51,620 nt of DNA from assembly GCF_045223415.1 (NCBI RefSeq), contig NZ_JBEQZJ010000030.1, forward strand, positions 1 through 51,620, given 5' to 3'. Positions 7,965 to 17,519 of this stretch are shown here, piece by piece; the stretch's first letter is position 1; each line of letters opens with the position of its first letter. The notes under the pieces were generated by a model. That model ran no database searches. It saw only the letters and a program-made list of their open reading frames with translations, and had not been told where the DNA came from. The stretch is from Hoskinsella mucinilytica. GTDB taxonomy: Bacteria > Bacillota_I > Bacilli_A > Erysipelotrichales > Erysipelotrichaceae. The position numbers and the translations under genes were made by a program.

Positions 7965-8164
7965 TACCTTTTTTGAATTTTTTTACAAAAATTGATTCAA
8001 ACATTGAGTCAAAAGGAAACTATGGGTTAAAAATGCCAAAATCACCTCTTCACTCTCCTATTCTTAGGATCTTTTATGAAGTAAAAAACAGGAATTGTAA
8101 GTATTTTCTGTTTTTCTATTTGTTTCGTGTTAAAATAATAATAGATAAAAAAGGAGGATTCATT

Positions 8165-8482
8165 ATGAATAACATCAGTGATGAATTAAAGAAAATCATA
8201 TTGGCCGGAATCGGAGCAGCAGCTACTACCGCTGAGAAAAGCAAAGAAGTAGTGGATCAGTTGGTAAAGAAAGGCGAGCTGACGGTAGAACAAGGAAAGG
8301 TTTTAAATGAAGAATTAAAACACAACATTAAGGAAAAGCTAAGAACTCCTGCAAATGCTGACGAAATCAGCAAAGATCTAGAAAAAGTCAGCAAAGACGA
8401 TCTGGCAAAATTAAAAGCAAAAATTGAAGAATTGGAAAAGGGATCACAAGAATCATCCCAATCAGAACAGGATGCCGAATAA
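8165..8482 (+). CDS. Small phasin-like helical protein
   Basis: Acidic, almost entirely helical protein of 105 residues. The first 75 residues have the pattern of the Firmicute phasin/PhaF-like family found beside UbiB genes (GIGAAATTAEKSKEVVDQLVKKGELT, split here as GIGAAATTAEK and VVDQLVKKGELT, then GKVLNEEL). The last 35 residues form a Lys/Glu coiled coil ending in a Ser/Gln/Glu tail. The start is fixed by AAAGGAGGA at 8149-8157. The next gene begins inside its last 11 nt, so the two proteins are probably made in fixed ratio. Function unknown; the phasin relation is by pattern only. Confidence 0.7.
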   Translation: MNNISDELKKIILAGIGAAATTAEKSKEVVDQLVKKGELTVEQGKVLNEELKHNIKEKLRTPANADEISKDLEKVSKDDLAKLKAKIEELEKGSQESSQSEQDAE

Positions 8483-10073
8483 TAACGGCACCTTAAGCAG
8501 TAAAAAACGTCTGGCTCAGATTATCGGTATCCTAAAGAAACATCATCTGACACAGGGCATTGATCCTGTTAAGTTTCGACAGATATTAGAGGATCTAGGT
8601 CCGACGTTTGTTAAAATCGGCCAGATCATGTCCTCAAGACAGGATATGTTCAGCGAACGCTATTGTAAAGAGCTGATCAAGCTACGTGATAATGTTGCGC
8701 CAATGCCCTTTTCTACTGTGGAACAAGTCATCGAAGATGAGTATGGCGTATCCAGAAAGGAAATTTTTCCTTATTTGGAAAAAGAACCTCTTGGCAGCGC
8801 CTCTATCGCACAAGTACATAAAGCTACAACAAAAGATGGTAAACAAATTGTTGTCAAGGTACAAAGACCCCATATTTATCAAATGATGGAACGAGATATT
8901 TCCTTAGTGAGAAGAGCCGTCAAAATTCTGAGACTTAATGAAGTTCTTGGTAGTGTAGTTGATTTAAATATCGTTTTAGATGAATTTTGGTTTACCGCAA
9001 AACAAGAAATGGACTTCTTAAATGAAGCGCATTTTGCGATGAATTTTGCTAAGTTAAATGAAGATATCGTATATATTGGATATCCAGAAATTGAATTAGA
9101 ATATACGACAAGTAAAGTTCTTGTGATGGAATATATTGACGGATATCAGATTGATGCCTTTGAAGAACTGTCAGAAAACGGTTATGATCGAAAAGAAATA
9201 GGTGAAAAACTAGCAGAGAATTACATCAAACAAATTGTTGATGATGGATTTTTCCATGCGGATCCACATTTAGGAAATATCCGAATTCGTGATGGAAAGA
9301 TCGTGTGGATCGATTTCGGTATGATGGGCACTCTATCAAAACAGGATAAAGACCTCATGAAAGATGCTGTGCTTGCAATCGGAACAAGTGATGCGCAAAA
9401 GCTTGTTGACGTTATTCTTGTACTTGGTGTTCATGATGATCGTATTGATTATACTGGACTCTATAGTGATATTGAAGTATTTATGAAAAAATACATCAGT
9501 ATGGATTTAAAGGATATCAATCTTGGCTTTGCGATTCAAGAAGTTTTTACCATAGCACATAAGCATCGTATTTCCATGCCAAAAGGTATTAGCATGCTTG
9601 CCAGAGGTCTAGTAACAATCGAAAGTACGATGACCGTTTTAGATCCTGAAATCAATATCATCACAATCGCCGCAAATCATGTCAGTCAAAATAAGCTAAA
9701 ACATATTGATGTAAAAAAAGAGCTTGCTTCGGCTAGCAAACGCTTGTATGATGCAGGATCACAAACGCTTGATATTCCGATCAAATTGAACGAATTGATT
9801 CAAATGGTTCTGAAAGGAAGGATCAAACTTAATTTGGAAGTCATGGATTCTACTGTACCATTAAACACAGTGAATCACATGGTAAATAAATTGACCGTCG
9901 GTATTGTTTCTGCCGGTTTATTAATGGCTAGTTCTTTGCTTTGCACAACCGATATGACACCAAAACTATTTGGTATTCCAGCCATTGGTTTTGTTGGCTA
10001 TATCACCGCCCTTGGCCTTGGCTTTTGGTTGTTTGTAACTGTCTTAAAAGAACGACATAAAAGAAAAAGATAA
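8472..10073 (+). CDS. UbiB/AarF (ADCK) family atypical kinase
   Basis: UbiB-family protein of 533 residues. The family-specific KxGQ motif lies in FVKIGQIMSSRQD near residue 50. The Ala-rich loop that replaces the P-loop is PLGSASIAQVH, and KVQRP holds the ATP-site lysine. FHADPHLGNI is the catalytic-loop equivalent and DFGMMG the metal motif. Two C-terminal hydrophobic segments anchor it in the membrane. Homologues support quinone or lipid handling; no quinone genes are visible here. The ATG at 8472 is taken because the upstream in-frame codon (8424) is a TTG inside the previous gene. Confidence 0.9.
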   Translation: MPNNNGTLSSKKRLAQIIGILKKHHLTQGIDPVKFRQILEDLGPTFVKIGQIMSSRQDMFSERYCKELIKLRDNVAPMPFSTVEQVIEDEYGVSRKEIFPYLEKEPLGSASIAQVHKATTKDGKQIVVKVQRPHIYQMMERDISLVRRAVKILRLNEVLGSVVDLNIVLDEFWFTAKQEMDFLNEAHFAMNFAKLNEDIVYIGYPEIELEYTTSKVLVMEYIDGYQIDAFEELSENGYDRKEIGEKLAENYIKQIVDDGFFHADPHLGNIRIRDGKIVWIDFGMMGTLSKQDKDLMKDAVLAIGTSDAQKLVDVILVLGVHDDRIDYTGLYSDIEVFMKKYISMDLKDINLGFAIQEVFTIAHKHRISMPKGISMLARGLVTIESTMTVLDPEINIITIAANHVSQNKLKHIDVKKELASASKRLYDAGSQTLDIPIKLNELIQMVLKGRIKLNLEVMDSTVPLNTVNHMVNKLTVGIVSAGLLMASSLLCTTDMTPKLFGIPAIGFVGYITALGLGFWLFVTVLKERHKRKR

Positions 10074-10101
10074 ACACCATTTGTAAATTAAACTCATATT
10101 T

Positions 10102-10145
10102 AAAAAAGACGAGAACTTTTAAATGATATGCTCGTCTTTTCTTTT
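10102..10145. terminator. Bidirectional terminator between ubiB-like and sirtuin genes
   Basis: 10-bp stem AAAAGACGAG / CTCGTCTTTT with a 17-nt loop and T runs on both strands, between convergent genes. Confidence 0.8.
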
Positions 10146-10172
10146 CGTTTTAAATTTAACACAAATAAGCAC

Positions 10173-10895
10173 TTATTTTATGATACTTCCTAACACTTTT
10201 CCAATAGGATCATGTATCACGATATCTGCATTACCATCCATAGAGGTTGAAGCCTTATTTATCAAAATCAAATGTTTGCCACGGAAATATCGCAACAATC
10301 CTGCCGCCGGATATACTACCAAGCTTGTTCCCCCAACAATCATAGTATCTGCTGAAGAAATATAGGCAATTGCTTTTTCCATAACATCCATGTCTAGACT
10401 TTCTCCATATAAAACCACTTCCGGTTTGATAATTCCTCCGCATTTTTTACATAATGGTACACCATCTTTTTGTGCAAGGATATCCTCTAGGGTATAAAAC
10501 TCACCACAATCCATACAGCGATTACGATGGATGCTACCATGTAACTCTAATACTTCTTGACTACCTGCCATTTGATGTAACCCATCAATATTTTGTGTAA
10601 TAACTGCCTTAAGCTTACCTTGTTGTTCTAATTTTGCTAATGCAATATGAGCAGGATTTGGCATAGCATGCTCATAAACCATTTCATGAAAATAAAAATC
10701 ATAAAATTGATTGGTATGATTCATAAAAAAGTCATGTGATATCATTGTTTCCGCTTGATATGGATACGTTTTTTTACTATAGATCCCGCTTTGTGATCGA
10801 AAATCCGGAATATTGCTTTCCGTACTGACTCCTGCACCACCAAAAAATACGATCTGTTTGCTAGCTTCTAATACTTCTTTTACATTTTCATACAT
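10173..10895 (-). CDS. Sir2-family NAD-dependent protein deacylase
   Basis: Sirtuin of 240 residues. It has the NAD-binding motif GAGVSTESNIPDFRS (about residues 20-34), TQNIDGLHQMAG, and the catalytic histidine in ELHGS. Four zinc cysteines occur as CMDC and CKKC, followed by IKPEVVLYGE and the GGTSLVVYPA adenine-site motif. This is a CobB/SrtN-type deacylase. The start is set at 10895 (AGAAGGG upstream), because a longer reading would run back into sbcC. Only 4 nt separate it from the sbcC stop, so it is the third gene of an sbcD-sbcC-sirtuin operon, an unusual partner. Confidence 0.92.
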   Translation of the reverse strand: MYENVKEVLEASKQIVFFGGAGVSTESNIPDFRSQSGIYSKKTYPYQAETMISHDFFMNHTNQFYDFYFHEMVYEHAMPNPAHIALAKLEQQGKLKAVITQNIDGLHQMAGSQEVLELHGSIHRNRCMDCGEFYTLEDILAQKDGVPLCKKCGGIIKPEVVLYGESLDMDVMEKAIAYISSADTMIVGGTSLVVYPAAGLLRYFRGKHLILINKASTSMDGNADIVIHDPIGKVLGSIIK

Positions 10896-10899
10896 AATC

Positions 10900-13488
10900 T
10901 CAATCCCTTCTGATAGCAATTGTACTACCATTTCTTGTTTTTTCAACCTCTATTCCATCCGGAATATGTTCTTTTAACATTTCGACATGTGATATGATTC
11001 CAATGGTTCCCTTTTGTTTGCTCATCTTTTCAAGGATGGTCAATGCATCAGCGATACTTTGCTCATCCAATGTACCAAAGCCCTCATCGATAAACATACA
11101 GTCAAAGCTGATTCCACCATTTCTTGCCTGAACACTAATAGATAAAGCTAAAGACAAGGCCAGTGAAACAAGAAATTTTTCACCACCTGATAAGGAAACA
11201 ACGCTTCTCATAGAACATGTATATGCATCATAAATGGAAAACTCTAATCCGAATTTACGTGTTTTTCCACTTGCGTGCTCACTACGATAAATCTGATATC
11301 TTCCATGATGAACACCTTGTAATAATTGATTTGCGTTTTGTGTGATATTAGACAACATAACACCCAATACATAACGCTCGATGCCCACACTGTTATCACC
11401 TCGCATAGCTTTAGCAAAATGCATCAACTTTTGATAATGAGGTTGCATTTCTTCATATGCTTGAATCATTGCTTCAGATTTCTTTAATACTTGTTGTAAC
11501 AGTTTCTTCCTACTATCTAATTTTGCTAACTCACTTAATTGTTGCTTTCGTGTTATCTCCAGTATTTTTTGATGTTCAAGCAATTGTACAAGATCTTTTA
11601 TTTCTTCTTGTTCAAGCTGTAGATCAATTTCTTTTTTTCGTGTGGAAATTTGAATCATCAAAGTCTTATGCTCTTCTTGTTCTTTTTGATACGCTTCAAT
11701 GATATCAGCATTGGGTTGATGCTTCAATACTTCCTCTTCATACTGATGCTCGTTATGCTGTTCATATTCTGTTTTCGCATGTTCCATCATGACCTTAGCT
11801 TGATACAATTCTTTTTCTTTCGTTTTTACATCCAATTCGCTATGATCCTTTTCCTTTTGGATGTTGAGAATATCATTCTCTAATTCTATCATGCGTTGAT
11901 TTTCTTTTTGCATTCTTTGCTTCCAATGAACATGTTCTTGGCGTAATGTATCCATATCATCGATATGTTGATAGTCTGGATATTTGCAAAGATACTCCTT
12001 TGTGATTTGTTCAAGCTGAAGTTGTACATGTTTTGCTTCGGCACAGGCTTTGGTCAGCTTCATTTGCAAAGCTGTCTTTGTTTCTTTTGCTTCTTCTACC
12101 TGTTCTTTTATCTTTTTTAGCGCCAAGACATCTACATATTGCTGTTGAATGACTTCAGTATATGGATGGCTACATGAACCACAAACCGGACAAGGTTCGT
12201 TTTCCTTTAATACTTCACGAAGTTGCATTGCAGTATCGTTGAGATATCCTTCATACAAAGTAGTGTGTTGGTGTTCTAACTGTTTTAATTGTTCCTCATG
12301 TTGTTGTAACTTTTGCTGTAATTGTTGTTCTTGTTTCAATGCAATGATTTCTTGCTTTTTTTGTTCTTTTTTCTGTTGAAACAGCTCCATACAAGCCAAT
12401 AGCTCTGTTTCCTTCTTCATATGCTCTGGTTGATTCTGCTTTAATGTTGCTAGTTCCTGTTTCATAGGCTCTAAAAGAGCTACTTGTTGTATGAGCAAAT
12501 CTTTTTTTCTCAATGCTTCCTCATATTCTTGTTTACGTTTCATGAAAGCTTGATCATATCGTTGATAGCTTTGATAATAAGGTAAGATTTTTTCTACCTC
12601 TTGATAAGCAAGGATCATCGCTTTTCTTTCTTCAATCATGGGGAGTTGTGCTTGAAGTCCTGCTTCTTTTTCTTGTAGAGATGATCGTTCCTCTAACAAG
12701 CTTTGAACATTTCTTTGATGATGAATATCCTCCTGTAGAAGATTCCATTGTTGCTCTAAATCCTGAAGTTCATGATTTTGCTGTTCCTTTTTCTTTTCGA
12801 TCTCTAAGCATTCTAATTGTACCTCTTCTTTCCCATGTACTTGAATACTTTCCCATAAAGCATCAATTTTCTGTTTTGAGGCTTCCATATCCTTACGCAT
12901 ATCATTTGCTTTTTCACTCAAACGAGTACTGATGCTCTCCCATTTTTCCATTTGAAATAAGGTACGAAGAATCTCTTGTTTGTCTTCGCTCTTGCTTGTC
13001 AGTAATTGCTCGAATTTACCTTGAGGTAAGATCATGACCTGAATAAATTGCTCATGCGTTAAACCAATCAAAGAAATCGCCTTTTCTTCTATATTTTTTA
13101 ATTTTGGATTTTCAAAGAAAGGATAAAAATTTCCTTCTATGATTTCTCCGGCATCCAAGGTTAACTTCACAGCCTTCTCTTTATTTTTTTTCTCTTTAAC
13201 CTCAACCTTGCGCATGAAACGATATAAATGACCCTTAAGTTCAAAACTAAAATCTACCAATGTGGGCACATCATCTTTCACAAATCGAGAACGCATGCTT
13301 TCAAAGCCTTCCCGTTGCCCTCCACTGCTTTTTCCATAAAGTGCATAAGTGATAGCATCTAATATCATCGTCTTACCGCTACCTGTTTCTCCTCGAATCA
13401 AAAATAGATGAGGAAAAGTTGAAAAATCAATCTTTTGAGATGTCACATATGGGCCAAATGCCTGCATTGTCAATGATTTAGGAAGCAT
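10900..13488 (-). CDS. sbcC: Exonuclease subunit SbcC (Rad50-like SMC ATPase)
   Basis: SMC-type ATPase of 862 residues. Walker A is GETGSGKT (about residue 33). Long Gln/Glu/Lys-rich coiled coils flank a zinc-hook CPVCGS near the middle. The ABC signature is SLSGGEKF and Walker B is CMFIDEGFGTLDE near the C terminus. With SbcD it forms the Mre11-Rad50-like complex that cuts DNA hairpins and protein-blocked ends. The start at 13488 has a very strong AAGGAGGAGG site and lies inside the end of sbcD (11-nt overlap). Confidence 0.95.
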   Translation of the reverse strand: MLPKSLTMQAFGPYVTSQKIDFSTFPHLFLIRGETGSGKTMILDAITYALYGKSSGGQREGFESMRSRFVKDDVPTLVDFSFELKGHLYRFMRKVEVKEKKNKEKAVKLTLDAGEIIEGNFYPFFENPKLKNIEEKAISLIGLTHEQFIQVMILPQGKFEQLLTSKSEDKQEILRTLFQMEKWESISTRLSEKANDMRKDMEASKQKIDALWESIQVHGKEEVQLECLEIEKKKEQQNHELQDLEQQWNLLQEDIHHQRNVQSLLEERSSLQEKEAGLQAQLPMIEERKAMILAYQEVEKILPYYQSYQRYDQAFMKRKQEYEEALRKKDLLIQQVALLEPMKQELATLKQNQPEHMKKETELLACMELFQQKKEQKKQEIIALKQEQQLQQKLQQHEEQLKQLEHQHTTLYEGYLNDTAMQLREVLKENEPCPVCGSCSHPYTEVIQQQYVDVLALKKIKEQVEEAKETKTALQMKLTKACAEAKHVQLQLEQITKEYLCKYPDYQHIDDMDTLRQEHVHWKQRMQKENQRMIELENDILNIQKEKDHSELDVKTKEKELYQAKVMMEHAKTEYEQHNEHQYEEEVLKHQPNADIIEAYQKEQEEHKTLMIQISTRKKEIDLQLEQEEIKDLVQLLEHQKILEITRKQQLSELAKLDSRKKLLQQVLKKSEAMIQAYEEMQPHYQKLMHFAKAMRGDNSVGIERYVLGVMLSNITQNANQLLQGVHHGRYQIYRSEHASGKTRKFGLEFSIYDAYTCSMRSVVSLSGGEKFLVSLALSLALSISVQARNGGISFDCMFIDEGFGTLDEQSIADALTILEKMSKQKGTIGIISHVEMLKEHIPDGIEVEKTRNGSTIAIRRD

Positions 13489-14593
13489 ATTCCTCCTCCT
13501 TTTCTTCACTTACTTCTAGAAACCAACCGATTTCTTCATCATCTAATTCTTCTTCATAATAATCTAAAAAGAAATGTCGTACGATATCCAGATCATTCAT
13601 TTCTTCTAATTGTTCAAAAGGAATACTAATGGTTTCCTTTGCAATGGCAGTTTTACCTACAAGCTGTAATAACGTTGGTAGATGTTCTTTAAAATACTCC
13701 ATTGTTTCATAACTAACGATACTATCTGTTAATTCAACCTTATAATAAGCTTGTTGAGATATGGGTTTTTCTAACTGCTTTTGAATCTGTTCAAAGCTTC
13801 CTTTGATCGTGATAAATGGGTGTAATGGTTCAATGCTTCGTTTACTGACTTGATTTTTTTCTGTATCATAGATCAATACACAAGAAGCATGCTTTGCTTC
13901 TGAAAAAGAATATGGTAAAGGTGAGCCACTATAATAAGTATGATCCAATTGTTGCATCTTATGGAGATGACCCAAAGCAACATAGTCAACATCGTGAAAC
14001 ACCTTGCTGGATACAAGATCACTTCCTCCGATATTCGCAAAACGATCACTTTCACTGACACTGGCATTTGCACAAAAGGTATGGGCTAGCACCACTTTCT
14101 TCATTTCTGAAGGTGTTTTTTCAAAGCCTTTGGTTATGATCAAATCAAACGCATCATCCAAACAACGCACCGGCTGTTGATAGATGGTACGTATGGTTTC
14201 CAAATGAAAATATGGAATCGGCAAAAAAGCGACATCTTTTAAAATAATTGGCTCTATGATTTGATGAATTCGACCATATACATGAAGTCCCATAGGTGAA
14301 AGTAAATGACTCATAGAGGAAAGTCGTTCTCCGGAATCATGATTTCCTGCAATGACGATTACTTCTTTGTTTAACTGTTTACATAATTGTGTCATGATCC
14401 AATCAAATAGCTGGATGGCTTCTTTGCTAGCCAATGCAGTATCATAAACATCTCCTGATATCAAAATGACATCGATTTTTTCTTCTATCACGATTTGAAT
14501 CAACTGTTGCATCAAATCTTTTTGATCTTGTTGTAACGACATCTTATGTAGATCGATACCAAGATGCCAATCTGCTGTATGTAATATTCTCAT
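13478..14593 (-). CDS. sbcD: Exonuclease subunit SbcD (Mre11-like nuclease)
   Basis: Calcineurin-like metallophosphoesterase of 371 residues with all core motifs: HTADWHLG (residues 5-12), SGDVYD, the GNHDSGERLS signature, HTFCAN and ALGHLH. It supplies the Mn-dependent exo/endonuclease activity of SbcCD. The C-terminal capping region ends in a Glu-rich tail. AAGGAGG precedes the ATG. Only about 30 nt separate it from the preceding terminator, so its promoter must overlap that terminator or the upstream coding end. Confidence 0.95.
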   Translation of the reverse strand: MRILHTADWHLGIDLHKMSLQQDQKDLMQQLIQIVIEEKIDVILISGDVYDTALASKEAIQLFDWIMTQLCKQLNKEVIVIAGNHDSGERLSSMSHLLSPMGLHVYGRIHQIIEPIILKDVAFLPIPYFHLETIRTIYQQPVRCLDDAFDLIITKGFEKTPSEMKKVVLAHTFCANASVSESDRFANIGGSDLVSSKVFHDVDYVALGHLHKMQQLDHTYYSGSPLPYSFSEAKHASCVLIYDTEKNQVSKRSIEPLHPFITIKGSFEQIQKQLEKPISQQAYYKVELTDSIVSYETMEYFKEHLPTLLQLVGKTAIAKETISIPFEQLEEMNDLDIVRHFFLDYYEEELDDEEIGWFLEVSEEKEEEYAS

Positions 14594-14620
14594 TTCTATA
14601 CCTCCTTAACCTATGATTAG

Positions 14621-14651
14621 AAAAAGCAGAAGAAAGAACTTCATCTGCTTT
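14621..14651 (-). terminator. Terminator of the membrane-anchored beta-domain protein gene
   Basis: Stem AAAGCAGA / TCTGCTTT with a minus-strand T tail, overlapping the stop codon of the gene at 14650-15417. Confidence 0.7.
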
Positions 14652-15417
14652 AATTGATCACAAAGGTTGTTGTAAAATCTTGTCCGAATTGAATATCCGC
14701 AAAGTACCAACGAATATTGAATGGTTCAATGATAGATGTAGCACTCCATGTAAAATGATAAGTTGTTTTAGCCGTTATGAAATCACCGCTTTCTGATGTT
14801 TTGGTATCGACTAATTTCCATGTCATAGCTACTTCCGGATTTGAATTTACGATGATTTTCGGTGGATTGACAGGATGTTGTTTTCCATAAACATAAGTTA
14901 CCGTTACATCTGCTTCTCCATTACTTTTCATATTTTCTGTTTGTGAAATAGATAAAATCATAGGAAGATCAACCGTAAGTGTTTCTTCCACTACTTTATC
15001 TTCTTCATAAAACGCCTTGATCTTAAACGTATTTTCACCTGTAGTCAAACCATAAGCGCTTTGTGATAAGGCATAGCTCGCATAATTGGTAACATCGAGC
15101 AATTCAGTTTCTACACCCTCTGATTTGATCCAATATAAGCGTATTCGTTTTAATCCACTTGTGGTAGAAAGTTTCCATGAAAGATTCACTTCCTTATTTG
15201 TGCTATCATATTCTCCTGTAAAGTTTGTGAATTCCGGAGTATCCTTGGTTGTTGGTGTATCAATAGGATCTTGATTCGGCTTTGTGGAAACCGGCTGAGA
15301 AGATTGAAATTCCGTATATAGCTTATAGCCTGTCAAAGAAAGTGCGATACCAAGGAAAACAATACACAGAATGACAAAAAAGCTGTTCTTCTTCACAAAA
15401 ATTTTGAAACGTTCCAT
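14650..15417 (-). CDS. Single-pass membrane protein with Ig/fibronectin-like extracellular domains
   Basis: Protein of 255 residues. It has a basic cytoplasmic start, one membrane helix (about residues 12-33), a Pro/Thr-rich linker (about 38-60), then beta-rich sequence. The segment at about residues 60-150 resembles a fibronectin type III or Ig fold (EVNLSWKLSTTSGLKRIRLYW, split as EVNLSWKLS and GLKRIRLYW, then GLTTGENTFKIKA). The rest forms a second beta domain ending at the last residue. No sortase motif or enzyme residues are seen. It has its own terminator and a TATAAT-like -10 upstream. Function unknown. Confidence 0.7.
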   Translation of the reverse strand: MERFKIFVKKNSFFVILCIVFLGIALSLTGYKLYTEFQSSQPVSTKPNQDPIDTPTTKDTPEFTNFTGEYDSTNKEVNLSWKLSTTSGLKRIRLYWIKSEGVETELLDVTNYASYALSQSAYGLTTGENTFKIKAFYEEDKVVEETLTVDLPMILSISQTENMKSNGEADVTVTYVYGKQHPVNPPKIIVNSNPEVAMTWKLVDTKTSESGDFITAKTTYHFTWSATSIIEPFNIRWYFADIQFGQDFTTTFVIN

Positions 15418-15483
15418 TTGCTCGACCTCTTTCTATATCTTCTATTATATCGTTTTTACCTATAAAATACTACCATAAACCAA

Positions 15484-15511
15484 AAGAAAAGACGAATCCT
15501 ATGACTCGTCT
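15484..15511 (-). terminator. Terminator of the metNIQ-amidohydrolase operon
   Basis: Stem AGACGA / TCGTCT enclosing the stop codon of the M20 gene in its loop, followed by a T-rich tract on the minus strand. Confidence 0.75.
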
Positions 15512-16683
15512 GAATTAGAAAGATAAGAAAGTGTGTATTCCACAAACAGTCGCAAAGAAATCAATAGTGCATCCTCATCAATATCAAATAGTCCATGATG
15601 ATGTGCTCTTTCTGTATTTGGTTTCTTGACATTTCTTGAACCGATAAAGGCATAAACCCCTTTCACATGAACAAGATAGTCTGCGAAATCATCTGCTTGT
15701 AGCATCTTTGTTTGATTGTGAATGATATGATTTTCACCAACGATATGTTTCGCTACCTCGCTTACTTCTTTTGCGACATCTTCATCATTGATCAATGGTG
15801 CCGCATAATCCTTAAATTCCACTTCTGCTTTTGCATGAAACATTTCAGAAGTCGTAAGTGCTATTTCTTCAACCATTTGATTGGTTTTCGCTCTTGTCTG
15901 TGGTGTAAAACAACGTGTGGTTCCTTCTATCACAGCATCTTCAGCAATGATATTGTATTGCGTTCCTGCCTGTAATACCCCAACGCCTACTACGGCACTA
16001 TCCATTGGCGCAATCTGACGAGCAACGATGGATTGTAGATTAACAACAATGGAAGATGCGATATATAATGCATCAATTCCAAGCTGCGGTTGAGAAACAT
16101 GAGCACCCTTTCCTTTGACCTTGATCTTAAAATAATCGCAACTTGCATTCATCGGTCCAGGTGTTAAAGATACATAGCCCACATCGATTCCACTACACAT
16201 ATGTGCTCCATAAATACGATCTACCCCCTGTAGCAAGCCTTGATCGATAAATTGTCTTGCGCCTTGACCGATTTCTTCAGCCTGTTGGAAGAAAAATCTG
16301 ATTTCACCTGCAAATTCTTGTTCTCTTTCTTTTAAGATCTTTGCCGTTATCAACAATACTGCTGTATGAGCATCATGACCACAAGCATGTGCACAACCAA
16401 CATTTCTTGAACGATAGTCAACATCTTTAAGATCCTCCATATTCAAAGCATCGATATCCCCACGAAGGGCAATGCATTTTCCTTCGCCTTTTGCGCCATG
16501 AATCACTGCATAGACACCGGTTTCCCCCACCCTTTGATGAAAGATCCCATACTGATCTAGTTCCTGTTCAATTCGTTCTGCGGTATGAAACTCCTTTAAG
16601 CTAGGTTCTGGATGGGCGTGAAAATATCGACGTAACTGAATTAGATTTTCTTTTTCTTTTTCAATATATGTGGGAATATTCAT
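15499..16683 (-). CDS. M20-family metal-dependent amidohydrolase
   Basis: M20D-type amidohydrolase of 394 residues (N-acyl-amino-acid or hippurate hydrolase group). The pattern is RRYFHAHPEPSLKEFHT, LRGDIDAL, then CAHACGHDAHTAVLL with the Cys/His metal ligands, QQAEEIGQGA with the catalytic Glu, and the dimerisation domain from about residue 180. The start at 16683 has GGTGAT directly upstream and lies 4 nt after the metQ stop. It is the last gene of a methionine-controlled transport operon, so it probably releases methionine or a related thioether amino acid from an imported N-acyl derivative. Substrate is inferred from context. Confidence 0.9.
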   Translation of the reverse strand: MNIPTYIEKEKENLIQLRRYFHAHPEPSLKEFHTAERIEQELDQYGIFHQRVGETGVYAVIHGAKGEGKCIALRGDIDALNMEDLKDVDYRSRNVGCAHACGHDAHTAVLLITAKILKEREQEFAGEIRFFFQQAEEIGQGARQFIDQGLLQGVDRIYGAHMCSGIDVGYVSLTPGPMNASCDYFKIKVKGKGAHVSQPQLGIDALYIASSIVVNLQSIVARQIAPMDSAVVGVGVLQAGTQYNIIAEDAVIEGTTRCFTPQTRAKTNQMVEEIALTTSEMFHAKAEVEFKDYAAPLINDEDVAKEVSEVAKHIVGENHIIHNQTKMLQADDFADYLVHVKGVYAFIGSRNVKKPNTERAHHHGLFDIDEDALLISLRLFVEYTLSYLSNSDES

Positions 16684-16687
16684 AATA

Positions 16688-17503
16688 TCACCATGCACAC
16701 AAGAACGCTCCCTTATATGCGTCTTGAATCGTTTTCTTCACTTCTTCCGTATGATATGCATTTACGACCTTTTGATAAACCTCATTGTCCTTATCCTTAC
16801 TTCTTGCGACAATAACATTGACCAACTCCCCGGCAGTATCCAAATTGACATCCTCTGTGAAGATAGCATCCTTTTCCGGATTCAACCCAGCAGTGATTGC
16901 ATTTCCTCCATTGATGATGGCTGCGCTCATATCCGGTAATAACTTAGCTAACGTTGCACTCTCTGCTTCCTTAATTTCGATGTTCTTATTGTATTTTATG
17001 ATATCGGCTTTGGTTGGAACCATTCCCTTTGCGGGATCACATTCCAGAATGCCGGCTTTTTCCAATAATTTCAAAGCACGTCCACCATTGGTCAAATCGC
17101 TTGGAATTGCGATTACATCTCCATCTTTAATATCTTCAATGCTTGTAATTTTATCTGCATTGTTATAAATTGCTAAAGGTGCAATGATGGTATCTCCAAT
17201 CGATTCGATCTCATATTGAAACGTTTTGATATCGTTGGCTAGATAAGCTTTATGTTGAAAAGCATTTAAATCAATATCTCCATCATTTAAAGAACGATTC
17301 ACTGCTGCATAATCAGAATATTTTACCAGTTCAATCTTGATGTTATCTTCTTTCAATAATTCATTCACGGTATCCCATTGTTTATTGTATTCTCCTACAA
17401 CACCAACCTTTACCGTTGTCATGTTATCCTCTGAACTATTTCCACATCCTGTTAATCCGATCAATAGTGTTAAACTTAATACTGCTGTCCATAATTTTTT
17501 CAT
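16688..17503 (-). CDS. metQ: Methionine ABC transporter substrate-binding lipoprotein MetQ
   Basis: NlpA/MetQ lipoprotein of 271 residues. The signal peptide ends in lipobox IGLTGC (Cys20). The mature protein carries the family pattern VGVVGEYNKQWD, YSDYAAVNRSLNDGDIDLNAFQH and AIPSDLTNGGRAL. It delivers methionine, and often D-methionine or sulfoxide, to MetNI. It lies 16 nt after metI, in the order metN-metI-metQ. Confidence 0.95.
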   Translation of the reverse strand: MKKLWTAVLSLTLLIGLTGCGNSSEDNMTTVKVGVVGEYNKQWDTVNELLKEDNIKIELVKYSDYAAVNRSLNDGDIDLNAFQHKAYLANDIKTFQYEIESIGDTIIAPLAIYNNADKITSIEDIKDGDVIAIPSDLTNGGRALKLLEKAGILECDPAKGMVPTKADIIKYNKNIEIKEAESATLAKLLPDMSAAIINGGNAITAGLNPEKDAIFTEDVNLDTAGELVNVIVARSKDKDNEVYQKVVNAYHTEEVKKTIQDAYKGAFLCAW

Positions 17504-17519
17504 ATTTATTTTCTCCTTT

